A stretch of 30,890 nucleotides of DNA. Source: Ichthyosporea sp. XGB-2017a. Its lineage: Eukaryota; Opisthokonta; Ichthyosporea. The stretch lies in the NCBI GenBank assembly GCA_002811675.1, contig PDIM01000040.1, forward strand, positions 1-30,890, in the 5' to 3' direction. The position numbers and the translations under genes are program-made. Below, in pieces: positions 17,601-27,400 of this stretch (within the stretch, counting starts at the first letter, position 1; every line of letters begins with the position of its first letter). Below the pieces are notes generated by a model. It was not told where the DNA came from and searched no databases. It worked only from the letters and a program-made list of their open reading frames with translations.

Positions 17601-20442
17601 CTCTTTCAATATGTCACCGTTTGGTGTAAAGGAAGTTGAGCAGGCTATGATTAAATTCTGTAAAGAAGACCCCGGTACCCCTTCCGCTTCTCGCTTATTG
17701 AATGAAGCTCTTCCTATTGTTAATTATTCTCTCTCTGTTTATACAGGAATACCTTCAGATGCAGGAACTTCAGACCCGGTATATGTTTGCTTGTATGGAG
17801 AATATGGTGATAGCGGCTTTCGACAGCTCCGAGATATAGGGGCCCTTGGGAAAATTAAACCTTTAACGGAAAATAGCAGCTACAAAGATGTTGAAACCCA
17901 TTATTGTACTATTGTGAAGAAAAATCATATTTTTAAGCCCCATCGATGTGATACATTTTTTCTTAAGTCTTTGTACCTTGGAGAGCTCACAAGGCTTGAA
18001 GTGAAACTAGAACACTCTCACGAAAGCTCAAGCTGTTGGTTTCTTGATAAGATCAAGGTTAAACTAGCAGCCGACGAAAGTCGCGAATTAGGAGGCGAAA
18101 CATGCTTATTTTATTGTCAGGATTGGCTTTCAAATACAAAGTCAGACAAAGCTCTGTGCCGAATTCTGAACGCTGTGTACGAAAGCAACCCTGACGAAGG
18201 AGCAGAATCAGTTGCCGAATACGACACTGAAGAGAGTGTTATGCTAAATGACTATGATGAGGACGGGAAAGACGTAAAGATTACTTTTTATACGGGTGAT
18301 TGCCCTGGAGCTGGAACAGACTCCAACGTGTATATTACAATATTTGGAACAGCAGCAGCTTCAAGCGAGCTACCTTTGATTCTTTCAGAGGATTCTTTGG
18401 GTAAATTTGAGAGAAATAGCGCAAACACTTTTGATGTTGAAATTGAAGACGTTGGAGACATTGAAAAAATTGTTGTTAGGCATGATGATAGTGGTCAGGA
18501 TAATAACTGGTTTTTATCATCTGTGACAGTTATGGATGAAGATACTCATCTTCTGTACACGTTCCGATGTGAAGAATGGATATCGTCATCGAAAGGAGTC
18601 CTCAAAAAAACTCTTTTACCTGTGGTAACCAAGTGTGAAACAAAAAAGAAGGAATCGAGTGAAGTAAGTGCAGTAGAGGACGATATAAACCCCGCTGTCG
18701 AAATGAGTCATTTCAATTTAGAGATTTTAACAGGGCCAGGCGACGATGCGGGTACCTCAGCTCATGTATTTGCAATAATCTTTGGAAATCAAGGGGACAC
18801 TGGTAAGGTATATCTTGACCAAAGCAACTTTGTGGCGGAATCAAGCAATGCGGAAATTCCCTTTCAACCTGGAATGAGTTCTGCGTTTCATATTAATAGC
18901 GAAAGTATAGGAATCCCCAAGAAAATTCGACTAGGGCATAATGGCACCCTACAAAAACATGATTGGTATGTGCATGGAGGGAGATTGATTATAAGTACCA
19001 CAGTAGAAGGGGAAAATGCGTTCATTCAGAGTGGATATGCCTTCGAAGCTAATCAATGGCTATCTAGAAGTCGAGGCCGAGATGGAGGTCAAGCTGTTCA
19101 AGATTTTGATATAATTACAGAAACAAATGCTATGAAGCACAGTGGTGAGAAAGCTGGCTATATGTTTACATTGTACTTGAGTGAAATGGAAGATGGATTC
19201 TTGAGTTCCAGGGCCAGTTATGTTCCTGCAGTGACATTGTTCTTTGAAGATGGTACCAACATAATGTTTCATCTTGATGGCCTGGAATGTCAAAAACATT
19301 GCGAGCACGTGCTCGGTTGCATATCTAATGGGCCCTTGCGCGAAAGCCGTATCAAATATGCCACGTTGACCCTTTGTGGGAGTACGATAATGGATAGGGA
19401 AATGTTGAGAAATAATGGATTTTTTCTCGACAGACTTGTTGTTACTGTGATAGTTGTGAGTGAGCAGCAAGGTGCAGTGGAGTATGAATATCAATTTGAA
19501 GGACCACAGGGAAATACCTGGCTTTCTGTTGGTAAAGAAGACTGTGCCTGGAGCAGAGTATTGGAGCTTAAGTCGTTAAAAACTTCAAATGCTCTAGCGC
19601 GCTTGTATTCTAAGGATGGAACTGAAGTCCCCGCCAAGGCAAAATTTGCTGCTTCTGTATCTTCGATTGGGAAGAGCAGTGGAATTAGTCACGGTACGTC
19701 TTCGCTTTCCACATCCACCCTAGAAGAGTCTTCTGCAAGGGATCTGTCATCAAAAGACACAATTTCAGCAAAAATTAACTCACCCTCAGAAAGTGACATG
19801 TCTTCCCTCAGCACCTCTACCATAACAGACTTATCTTCTCAAGCAAGCCAAAGCCTGCCGTTCGTGGGGGAATCTCCCATGCCAACTGGTACTGTTACGC
19901 AGAATTCTAACGAACAATTGAAAGGGCGAAGCTCGCATTCATCGCTCAAGAGCAGTGGAAATGCTTCGAGTATTGGAACGTCATCTGTAAGTACCTCCTC
20001 AGTATCGTCAATAATGTCGTCGGCCACTGGTAGAAAAAGTCATCAAACAACAGCCTCGAGAAACAGCTCATCTTCCGCAAGTACAGCAACTCTAACTTCC
20101 TCCAATATAAGTAAGTTCAGCCAAAACGGAACCCCACAGGGAGAGAAAGGTTTACATAACAATGTTACTACAGGTTCATCATCAGTAAGCACCTCATCTT
20201 TCACATCCTCAACTATATCAGTATGTTCTGATAATAATAGCGCTAAGAAAGGTTTTCCACCTCAACAAACTGAAGTCTATGTATCTTACCCTGACGACAA
20301 CAAGAAAGCGTCCACATCTTCGAAGGTTTCTTCCATTGGGTCCTCTACGTCGTCTGTAACAACATCTTCAGTAGCAACACTGACAGTGTCAGACAGTACA
20401 TCCAGTCTGAGCACCTCAACTTTACAGGAGAGCAGCAGCTAG
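14644..20442 (+). CDS. tandem PLAT/LH2-domain protein, LOXHD1-like, 1932 aa
   Basis: Residues 1-260 are basic, Ser-rich and disordered, with a run of 15 glycines (102-116) and a second Gly-rich patch. About nine PLAT (beta-sandwich, lipoxygenase-homology) units follow, near 262-366, 402-515, 587-700, 719-835, 870-1002, 1026-1175, 1209-1325, 1356-1478 and 1504-1638. Units 1, 3, 6, 7 and 8 show the classic pattern of G-TDS-V-I-IFG, a central I-I-V-HD segment, NNWFLSSV and a closing C-EWIS. Units 2, 4, 5 and 9 have lost most of these tryptophans. Residues 1672-1932 form a Ser/Thr-rich tail with repeated SSLSTST-like words. There is no signal peptide or membrane segment. PLAT domains bind lipids or membrane proteins, and tandem-PLAT proteins such as LOXHD1 lie beneath the plasma membrane; a cortical scaffold is the likely role. 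AATAAA stands at 20618-20623. Confidence 0.85.
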   Translation: MSTIGSTKSGPSSAVQHSSSSTHRSSISKSVTQTVSSSVAKEAPRPAKSTYWVKRAAPVRSNLTPSPGKRASVPHAIAPYAQRPMAIHDSQPKYNTCVRFKGGGGGGGGGGGGGGGSSAPPSYGGSGGGGGGARGGGSMRHSGSRNILASYNSLNDHHLDKFFQHKVQKGLLHPAQVRPTSRNVTHPTETLRNHLSTNSLRSRQERTLSTLLKQAAKRKLIPPSLKHKQIYARDKPRKGISGNTNKEESPGEEQQTEKSAIEVEYVVKVKTGNEKESGITSRVWISLYGTRKKTGWLQVSDNSISFEAGSSGVFSISSQGNLGDVKKIKIGHESKTHDWFVSEIRIKNKSSGKVWVFPCNEWIKAPPKNSEPLMLTNSSNADSPEGVFCKQLRPLDSRKEKRYSVRVDCAGHQGECSGKKSKEKLYMKIAIQGRYGKSDFLYLVNTKGKFLIPDLGSVKKVMLSEYSFESSTDGETKEYFDLLKITVTDIKENVEYICESELTLEYQDEIVTFPSPVHLLVTSSVSRSPVQIPQSGNEWSSSSAVPFVDKYIEPAIVEENLPQSCFANEGACSESPGGEIDSVSETELYDIVVSTGNVPNGSLGTNCDVVINISGRDSEGNEVFSGPKYLYNQTGNFTRGNFGAYTVKAKELGTLQAVYVELDRVETDGYQVEPSWFLDNISIKRRDALPTDISYFPCGERIESKEKKCLLLSSSKVQSDIYCSFKILKCNEQLLSQYDMSVCLISAESGTEIFQITHNPELKFVNNSFANKNTTVVKVQSHNELQYIDKVVVSLKQNTCVKTEYAKMDQILEIESLSLDHLSSGKKYQFNATGFPSHEITSHTSADKTIFLDQTFTAISCTTGSDSDIYQLRYTYKVTYRPPHNASTDFKGIPLYAHIYGTEGQRKEVDLGILDGKTEVAGGKPHVAHQLLHLPFLGPLYRIRLSLKTDAPPVGELKFIDFMATNMVNGEIYECSVNQIIGHGIHSFNMSPFGVKEVEQAMIKFCKEDPGTPSASRLLNEALPIVNYSLSVYTGIPSDAGTSDPVYVCLYGEYGDSGFRQLRDIGALGKIKPLTENSSYKDVETHYCTIVKKNHIFKPHRCDTFFLKSLYLGELTRLEVKLEHSHESSSCWFLDKIKVKLAADESRELGGETCLFYCQDWLSNTKSDKALCRILNAVYESNPDEGAESVAEYDTEESVMLNDYDEDGKDVKITFYTGDCPGAGTDSNVYITIFGTAAASSELPLILSEDSLGKFERNSANTFDVEIEDVGDIEKIVVRHDDSGQDNNWFLSSVTVMDEDTHLLYTFRCEEWISSSKGVLKKTLLPVVTKCETKKKESSEVSAVEDDINPAVEMSHFNLEILTGPGDDAGTSAHVFAIIFGNQGDTGKVYLDQSNFVAESSNAEIPFQPGMSSAFHINSESIGIPKKIRLGHNGTLQKHDWYVHGGRLIISTTVEGENAFIQSGYAFEANQWLSRSRGRDGGQAVQDFDIITETNAMKHSGEKAGYMFTLYLSEMEDGFLSSRASYVPAVTLFFEDGTNIMFHLDGLECQKHCEHVLGCISNGPLRESRIKYATLTLCGSTIMDREMLRNNGFFLDRLVVTVIVVSEQQGAVEYEYQFEGPQGNTWLSVGKEDCAWSRVLELKSLKTSNALARLYSKDGTEVPAKAKFAASVSSIGKSSGISHGTSSLSTSTLEESSARDLSSKDTISAKINSPSESDMSSLSTSTITDLSSQASQSLPFVGESPMPTGTVTQNSNEQLKGRSSHSSLKSSGNASSIGTSSVSTSSVSSIMSSATGRKSHQTTASRNSSSSASTATLTSSNISKFSQNGTPQGEKGLHNNVTTGSSSVSTSSFTSSTISVCSDNNSAKKGFPPQQTEVYVSYPDDNKKASTSSKVSSIGSSTSSVTTSSVATLTVSDSTSSLSTSTLQESSS

Positions 20443-20956
20443 TTGCACTCAAAATAACAACAGCACGGCCTAGTTACTGTAGCTAGCTTCATGCACCGCC
20501 ACTACATAAAAGTGGTTACTACATAATTACAATTTGCAAACAGAGCAGCCAACTAGAATCCCTGGCGCGCATTGTAAAAGAACAAAACCTAAAAACAGCA
20601 ATAACATGATAACCGAGAATAAAGTGACTACCTTATTAGGGAAGACACGTGTTGTGCGAGGGTGTTGGTAGGTAGGGTTTTCCCTAATATATTATATCTA
20701 TGCCATCTTCTTTAGCAAGTCTGTGTGTATTCAAACTCGTGTGACCCTCATTTGCTTACCAGTCTGTCTAGCAAGATTTTGAGCATAATGAGTGTATGTA
20801 TTGATTGAACTGGCACGATTTCAGAGAATTTGGTGTTTGTATATGGTTATTCAAACACATATACCCTGTGCTTTAGTTAGCACTTCAAATATGCATGTGG
20901 ATTGCTTTGGTGATTAATCTAAAGGGTAGACACAAAGAAAATACAACCGATACACC
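20443..20956. promoter_or_regulatory. spacer upstream of the Na+/H+ exchanger gene
   Basis: This 514-bp spacer holds the 3' end of the PLAT gene (AATAAA at 20618-20623, 176 nt after its stop) and must hold the promoter of the exchanger. The rest is AT-rich, with no recognised gene and no clear TATA box. Confidence 0.4.
20618..20623 (+). terminator. polyadenylation signal AATAAA of the PLAT-repeat gene
   Basis: A canonical hexamer 176 nt past the TAG stop. Confidence 0.5.
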
Positions 20957-23900
20957 ATGTCTGCAGAAACAGACTCCGGGATATTTGTCATTGTGGTGCT
21001 TTTCGCCTGCATCGCTTTTGGGGCATTTGTGCGTCACACAACAAAGAATCTCCCTGTCCCTTACACTGTCATTCTTTTAGTGAGTGGTTTTATATTTGGT
21101 TTGATTGCGGACAAGAGCGGGGGATGGGATAACTATACCCAACTATCGCGTATGAATCCCCATCTAATCATTTTCGTCTTTCTCCCTACTTTGATATTCG
21201 AGTCCGCCTTCAGTATGGAGATACACACTTTCGGTCGTATCCTATGGCAAGTTCTTTTCCTTGCGGGACCAGGACTGGTCGTTATGACTGTTCTTACAGC
21301 CTGTGTGCTACGCTATATCATAGAGGACTTTAGCTGGACAGTAGCTCTCATGACCGGTGCAATTTTGTCTGCTACAGACCCTGTGGCCGTGGTGGCATTG
21401 TTGCGAGATCTTGGGTCTCCAACTTTGAAGAAGCTAAGTCATCTTGTTGAAGGAGAGTCTCTTCTCAATGACGGCACGTCTATTGTGGTGTTTATGGTGT
21501 TCTTTGAAGCAGCAGAAAAGGAGTCTCTTGCTTCTGCAGAAGACATCTTTCTGCAATTTATTACTGTGGCAATAGGAGGCCCACTTGTGGGTTTGGTGTT
21601 TGGAATGGTGGCCACATACTGGCTTAGTATCAGTTTTAATGACAACCTGGTTGAAATTTCAGTTACACTCTCCTTTACCTATGCCACATTCTTTGTTGCA
21701 GAAGAATACTTACGTGTTTCAGGCATATTGGGAGTGGTTGTTTTTGGCATCTATCTCAACCACTATGGAAAGCCACACATTAGTCCCCCAGTGGAACATT
21801 TTTTGCACGAATTTTGGGGCATTCTGGGATTTCTGGCAAACACTCTTATATTTATTATTGTTGGAATGATAATTGCCATTCAGACAAATCCTTCATCGAG
21901 GGACTTTGGCATGCTTGTTGTTTTGTATATCTTTGAGATGGGAATTAGAGGGTTTACTATTCTGGGGGCCGCACCGCTCTTGAAGAGACTGGGCTATGGC
22001 TTAACCGCAAAAGATGCATTTGTTTTAATATGGGGTGGTCTTAGGGGCGCAGTAGGGTTGGCATTGGCTATCACTGTAAATGAGAGCAAAGACTTCATTG
22101 ACCACAACGAAGAAGGTACAAACGACAAGATAATGTTCTATACAGCCGGAACAGTTGCATTCACTCTTATAATCAACGGAACTTCTATGAAGTACATCAT
22201 GAAAGCAATGGGAATGACTGACGTTCCACCCGCAAGGATTCTTGTCATGCGGAATGCCATGAATCTTGTGCGCGAGAAAGCAAAAAACACGCTTAAATCA
22301 ATGCAAAGTGAGGCGGCATTTGAAAGTACGAACTGGGAAAAGGTTGAAAGCTTTATTCTAAATCCCACGAAAAGTAAGTTGTGGCCTATACAGGCTGTTG
22401 AAGACAAGAGCATTGATGTTTTAGCGGAGGCAAGAAATGAGTTTGTAAAATCACAGAAGCGAACATTCTGGAAGATGCACGAAGAGGGGAGGGTAGGTGA
22501 GAGGGCAGTGCGCATCTTAATGTCTGTAGCCGACCTAGCGATGGACAGAGAAAGTGGCATGATTAAGGTAGAGGACATAGAGCCATATTGGACACTTAAT
22601 CGTGCTGAAGAATACATGTATCGTATGCCCATTGTCAGATATGCGGTAAAAAGCTCCATACAAAACCACATGGCTGTAGGTTTTGAAGTTGCCACATCCT
22701 TCTTAGAGGCAGAAAAAGTTGTTTCCGAAAAGTTCGAAGAGGAGTGGCAAGCACTTCTTGATGGGGCTGTTGAACAAGATGAGCCTACAGCGAACGAGTC
22801 AGCAGAGGGCGAGCGCCCGGTCCGGGAATCTCAGGCGAAACTTTCAAGAACTGTAACAAGTTTATCTCGCCACACTCTGCAAAAAAATGAAAATATGGGT
22901 ACAATGAAATACTCAGGTCTTAATTTGAGCACTATCCATGGTCAGTCAAGAATGGACTCTCTGAAAGATATTTTCTTTACTAGCCCTGTCAAAGACTCCA
23001 ATGAGATTAGGGGTTTTAGTGGGGCTCACAGACTAGTGAAAATAATCAAAGATTGGGAAACAGGAGAGTTCCACCTTCCAAGGGTGGGCATGTATGCCGA
23101 AAAGGTACTAGCTGAAAGTGCAAAAACAAGGGATGAAGTCAAAGCAGCACTTCTCTCCCAAAAGCGCGCTTTTCCTGATATCATTGAGTCGCTGGAAACG
23201 AAAACTGCAGTTAGGAGTGTTTTGAGTGCCGAAAGGGAAGAAATCAGCAAGCTGGAGCACGAAGGATTAATAGACGAAGCCGAAAGTGGGAAATTGGCCG
23301 AGAATACTAACAAAAGACTTAAAATGCTAATTGGGCGAACGATAGCTAAGCCAAAAGAGCATTCGCTTGACGAATTGCTGAAAGGTATTTCATGGCTAAG
23401 CAACTGCCAAGCAAAAACCTTGCAAGAGCTTAAGAGTAGAAGCTCACTAAGAGCGTTCTCACATGGAGATCCTGTTATAAAGCCCAATTGTCCAGGCATT
23501 TCTATTATTTCCAAAGGCACTGTAAATGTTATTCGGATAGACAGACCAACTGTTGCTGAAGTACATGGGGCCGGTATGGTCATAGGGGAGGAAACTCTTC
23601 TTGGGCTCCCATCTGCATATTCAAAGACAGGAGTTTCAGCTTTCCAATCACAGTCTCCTTCTCAGTGTTCATTGGATATAGAAAGCGAGTGTGAATATTT
23701 TCGCCCCGAAGCGGAAACTATCGTGGAATTGTACTTTATTAGTGCGCAAAACCTTTACGAAATAGCTGGTTGGGAAGATATACTCAAGGCACTATGGAAA
23801 CATCACTTCATCAAGCATCACCTCCTAATACTTCATAAAGTAGATATGGTATTTGGTTTCCCCACCCGCGATTTGACCTCAATGGTAGATGAAGGGACAC

Positions 23901-24475
23901 TTAACGTCATTGAAAAAAATGAGGTCGTCGAAAGACGAAGAGGTCGTATAACAGTGCTAGTACATGGTAAATTAATCTCTAATAATAGCGGCCAGGAGAT
24001 AAATGCGCCATCTGTATTAGAGCCTGGTGAGCAAGCTCGAACATTAGGTAATGGTGTAGTCGTACTAGAAGTACAACCTCGTCATGGTCATAGGTGCTCG
24101 TCCATAGGAGTTCTTACTGGCACTGGGCCTGAACGTGGGAGCAGTAGGGGCAGTGTTATGATACGTGCAAGCGTGAAGGAAGTTCAGCATGACGACGCCT
24201 CTCTTATAGCGACAGACAGTGTGAAGCAACCACAAGCCAACATAGACGAAGTGATTGATATTCGTAGGGAAGAGAGAGGTGAAGTTGACGATATACACAG
24301 TAAAATACGGGCTAGTCTCCAAAAATATGCCGATCAAGCAGATAGTAGCGGCAAGGTCCAAGAGCGAAGTAAATCGTTGCCAACTACCGACGAAGTGGCA
24401 CCTGAAACGAGTCTAAGCATAGACGTAGAAGATGTCGATCAGCTAGAAGGAATTGGTATTGTTAGTGATACCTGA
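20957..24475 (+). CDS. SOS1-type Na+/H+ exchanger with C-terminal cyclic-nucleotide-binding-like domain, 1172 aa
   Basis: Residues 1 to about 430 are a CPA1 exchanger core with about twelve hydrophobic segments. Ion-site residues are present in SATDPVAVVALLRDLG (T140-D141-P142) and EGESLLNDG (N171-D172). The cytoplasmic half matches plant SOS1 in order: KRTFWKMHEEGRVGERAVRIL near 520, the AFPDIIESL block with a following glutamate-rich helix near 740-790, and a cyclic-nucleotide-binding-like fold around residues 825-960 (HGDPVI near 835; GEETLLGLP from G877). Length also fits SOS1 (about 1150 aa). SOS1 exports Na+ in exchange for H+ at the plasma membrane, and its tail controls activity. The phosphate-binding cassette lacks the usual R-[ST]-A, so nucleotide binding is doubtful. 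I see no voltage-sensor segment, which argues against the sperm-NHE (SLC9C) arrangement. The disordered C-terminus is acidic. Confidence 0.88.
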   Translation: MSAETDSGIFVIVVLFACIAFGAFVRHTTKNLPVPYTVILLVSGFIFGLIADKSGGWDNYTQLSRMNPHLIIFVFLPTLIFESAFSMEIHTFGRILWQVLFLAGPGLVVMTVLTACVLRYIIEDFSWTVALMTGAILSATDPVAVVALLRDLGSPTLKKLSHLVEGESLLNDGTSIVVFMVFFEAAEKESLASAEDIFLQFITVAIGGPLVGLVFGMVATYWLSISFNDNLVEISVTLSFTYATFFVAEEYLRVSGILGVVVFGIYLNHYGKPHISPPVEHFLHEFWGILGFLANTLIFIIVGMIIAIQTNPSSRDFGMLVVLYIFEMGIRGFTILGAAPLLKRLGYGLTAKDAFVLIWGGLRGAVGLALAITVNESKDFIDHNEEGTNDKIMFYTAGTVAFTLIINGTSMKYIMKAMGMTDVPPARILVMRNAMNLVREKAKNTLKSMQSEAAFESTNWEKVESFILNPTKSKLWPIQAVEDKSIDVLAEARNEFVKSQKRTFWKMHEEGRVGERAVRILMSVADLAMDRESGMIKVEDIEPYWTLNRAEEYMYRMPIVRYAVKSSIQNHMAVGFEVATSFLEAEKVVSEKFEEEWQALLDGAVEQDEPTANESAEGERPVRESQAKLSRTVTSLSRHTLQKNENMGTMKYSGLNLSTIHGQSRMDSLKDIFFTSPVKDSNEIRGFSGAHRLVKIIKDWETGEFHLPRVGMYAEKVLAESAKTRDEVKAALLSQKRAFPDIIESLETKTAVRSVLSAEREEISKLEHEGLIDEAESGKLAENTNKRLKMLIGRTIAKPKEHSLDELLKGISWLSNCQAKTLQELKSRSSLRAFSHGDPVIKPNCPGISIISKGTVNVIRIDRPTVAEVHGAGMVIGEETLLGLPSAYSKTGVSAFQSQSPSQCSLDIESECEYFRPEAETIVELYFISAQNLYEIAGWEDILKALWKHHFIKHHLLILHKVDMVFGFPTRDLTSMVDEGTLNVIEKNEVVERRRGRITVLVHGKLISNNSGQEINAPSVLEPGEQARTLGNGVVVLEVQPRHGHRCSSIGVLTGTGPERGSSRGSVMIRASVKEVQHDDASLIATDSVKQPQANIDEVIDIRREERGEVDDIHSKIRASLQKYADQADSSGKVQERSKSLPTTDEVAPETSLSIDVEDVDQLEGIGIVSDT

Positions 24476-24485
24476 TGAAGCATAG

Positions 24486-27400
24486 TCATGTATAGCTAGC
24501 GAAATGGAGACATGATTGAAGCGAGGTTGCAAGTCGGCGTACAGCATTTTCAACAACAGATATATGGGCTCGTTTACTCTCATCCACTGATATTCCTAAA
24601 GCTCGTTCATCATCAGGAATATCAAGATCAAATCCTTGACCATATACCTCCGATTGCTGGGGGTAATTTTCGTCAAACTCATCATCTTTACATACAGCAG
24701 TGCTGATCTCATCTTCATCGGCGTTAATTATATGTTGAATCTTGTTGGCTAGTAGTACATCACTTCGTTGTAGTTTAATTAAAGTGTCACCTGAAACTTG
24801 TTCCAGGACAGCATCTACATGGCACACGTTAAAAATGCCATTCAATAGGAAATTATGAGCTGCTTCGCGGGTTGACAGCGTCAATGAGCTAAGCCAGTCG
24901 GGACTTTCTGTATCAGCACATTCTAATGCTGAGTTTAAGTGTAAATAAACATCTATGAGAAGCTTTACAAACCGAAATGATAAATTTCCTTGCGAACCAC
25001 CTTCACCATTGATGAAGAAATAAAGGTCGTACGCATTCATTTGAGATACCATCAAAAAGCAGAGAACTGAAAAGGGTATACCTTTGATGAAGGCCATAGG
25101 GGAAGAGATCTCCTTTTCGAGACTTTTGTATTCAAGTAACAACGGTTCGATGTGCCCCATGTCTCCTTGGCTATATTCTTCAGCGCATATTCTTACACTG
25201 CTGTGGAAAATGCAATGCGAGAGGATGAATGCACTGATGGCACATCGTAGACCGCCAGCAGTTACGATTGTTTTGAACAACCGAACAAAGAACCATAGCA
25301 GCTTGTTGATTTCTCCTTTGGGGTTGGCTAGAGGGGATTCATTGCATACATTATAACCGCCGCGAGTGGACCATATTTCCGTTAGGCGCTTGCAAAGGTT
25401 AACCATCAACATAATGGATGTTTCTTCCCAATATAATTTGGTTTGCGAGAGGGTAAGTTCTTTGTCTCCCAGATAGAATGCCAGATTATTGTTTAGTGTA
25501 TGAGGTAGAAGGTCTATGCTCTTTTCACAGAGATAATCAGAAGAAAAATAACTAACTTTAGTTAGCGCAAAATGTTCAAAGTATAGTTGCCGAAGAAGTG
25601 TTGACGAAGAGGTAGAGCAAGGGCCCATATTCGAGCATCCAGCAACGCAGTAGGACAAGAACAGAGCGCTGCGAAAGGGGGAAGAAATTTTGGTATATAA
25701 ATTGTCTGCAACGTCGAAGGACTTTGGTCGCTCATCAAAAAGCAATTGGACCAGAAATCGTTTATATTGGTCAAGGCCATACCAAAAGCCGTGTTCAAGA
25801 CCGTGAGTTTCGGCTGTTTGAGTGCTGACCACTGACAGACAGCTAAGCAAAAAAGAATTGCTTATGGCGTAATTTTCAGCACAGAGGGCAGCTACTGCTT
25901 CTTCAGCTGTGTTACGAACTTTAAATGTTTCTTTATACGACCTTATAATCATCTTGACGAGGTTATTGTCTATGAAAGCTTCATCTATCAAAGCTAAAGG
26001 TCTCAGGGATGTTAATAATCGACTAACCATAATAGAAAATGAGCTTTGATCATGGGGTAGAGCGAAACGACTAATAGCAGAACCCGAATTACTAGGCTCC
26101 ACCGCCACTGCTAGGAGTAGCTTAGAAGAAATACTGTCAAATATATCAATGCAATAATTGGCAAACATGTGTATTATGTCTCTCTTATCAAGCTTCAGGA
26201 CACCGCCCATTTCAACAAACAGTGTTTGCGGAATATCATTCAAGAAAACGTTGAATAAAATCTTCCCATGCCTAAAGGAATCATAACTGGAATCTACCCC
26301 CTGTAGTTCACAACCATCAATGAACATATCCCTTATCAGTTCCAGTATCAATTTAAGAGAGGATGGATTGTTTGCCCCACTTGTAGCATAATTGTTGGGC
26401 CCATTGAAATCAACACCATATATTTTAGTTTTGGCTTTAAAGCCTTGTACACAACAAACGCTAAGAAGAGCAAGCCACAAAGGTGTTGTGCCATTGATAC
26501 TTGGGAATCGCGGGTATTTGAGAGAGCGGTTGCAAATCGTGATTAAAAAGCTGGCATATGCACATTTACTTTCCAAGCTCATCTGCCACAAAATATCTTC
26601 CTTGGTTCCAGAGCTTAAGCTTTCTTCTCTCAGACCAACCCCATTTAACAGGCAATCGTTGACAATTTCAAGCTCTATAAATTTTGTAAAGGTAAATGGT
26701 GTAAACTCTCTAGCAATGGGCTGGCATAGTGCCCGTTTTCTGGCTGATATGGCCCTTTGTATACCATTTTTCACAGATTTCGCATTTCCGACAAATACAC
26801 AATGGCTGGCAATAAACAGCAATTTTGACCCCAAATACGCCAGCCACTGGCCAGTTTCGTTCACAAATAAAGCAATGCACCCTACTTGGCGTTTGAAGAA
26901 ATTGTTTTCACTTGCGGTATTGAGAGTCGTGTACATTGAGCTTATTTGATTTTTCAATTCTTCGCAGTTACCACGGCAAAACTGCACACCATCGCCATCG
27001 ACGCTAATTTCATTCTCGTAAACTCCAAAGTACGTGCAGTAGCTGCCTGAAACACTAGTGGCGTAATGACTGAAAAGGTTTACATAAAAACATGCCCTCT
27101 GTACAGAAATGGGCCGGGACTTCAGAAAGGCGCAAATAGAGCCAAAAAACGTCCCCGTGTGGTTAAAATTAAGAACACTATCAGCTATGTTAATCATTAA
27201 TATAGGGCATGGGCGCTCAAGGTCCGAATCTCCTCTTTCAAGCCAAACACCCTGCATATCTGAAATAATGGTAGCTAGTGGGGAAATCGCACTGGGGCTC
27301 AGCTTGTGGTATTCGTGAGTCATATACAACCAAAGCAACCGATAAAACCTACAAAGAACGAGCTTGTGTTGCTTCAATAAATCGGTAAATAGGTATCTCA

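Noticed and set aside
22138-22695. Open frame of 185 codons on the minus strand inside the exchanger gene
   Set aside because: It lies wholly opposite a well-matched SOS1-type coding region and its translation shows no domain; it is a shadow frame, as is the similar one at 23026-23583.
20957-24475. Sperm-type NHE (SLC9C) with a voltage-sensor domain
   Set aside because: After the exchanger core the chain is charged and follows SOS1 landmarks; no S1-S4 type hydrophobic segments with a regularly spaced Arg helix are seen.
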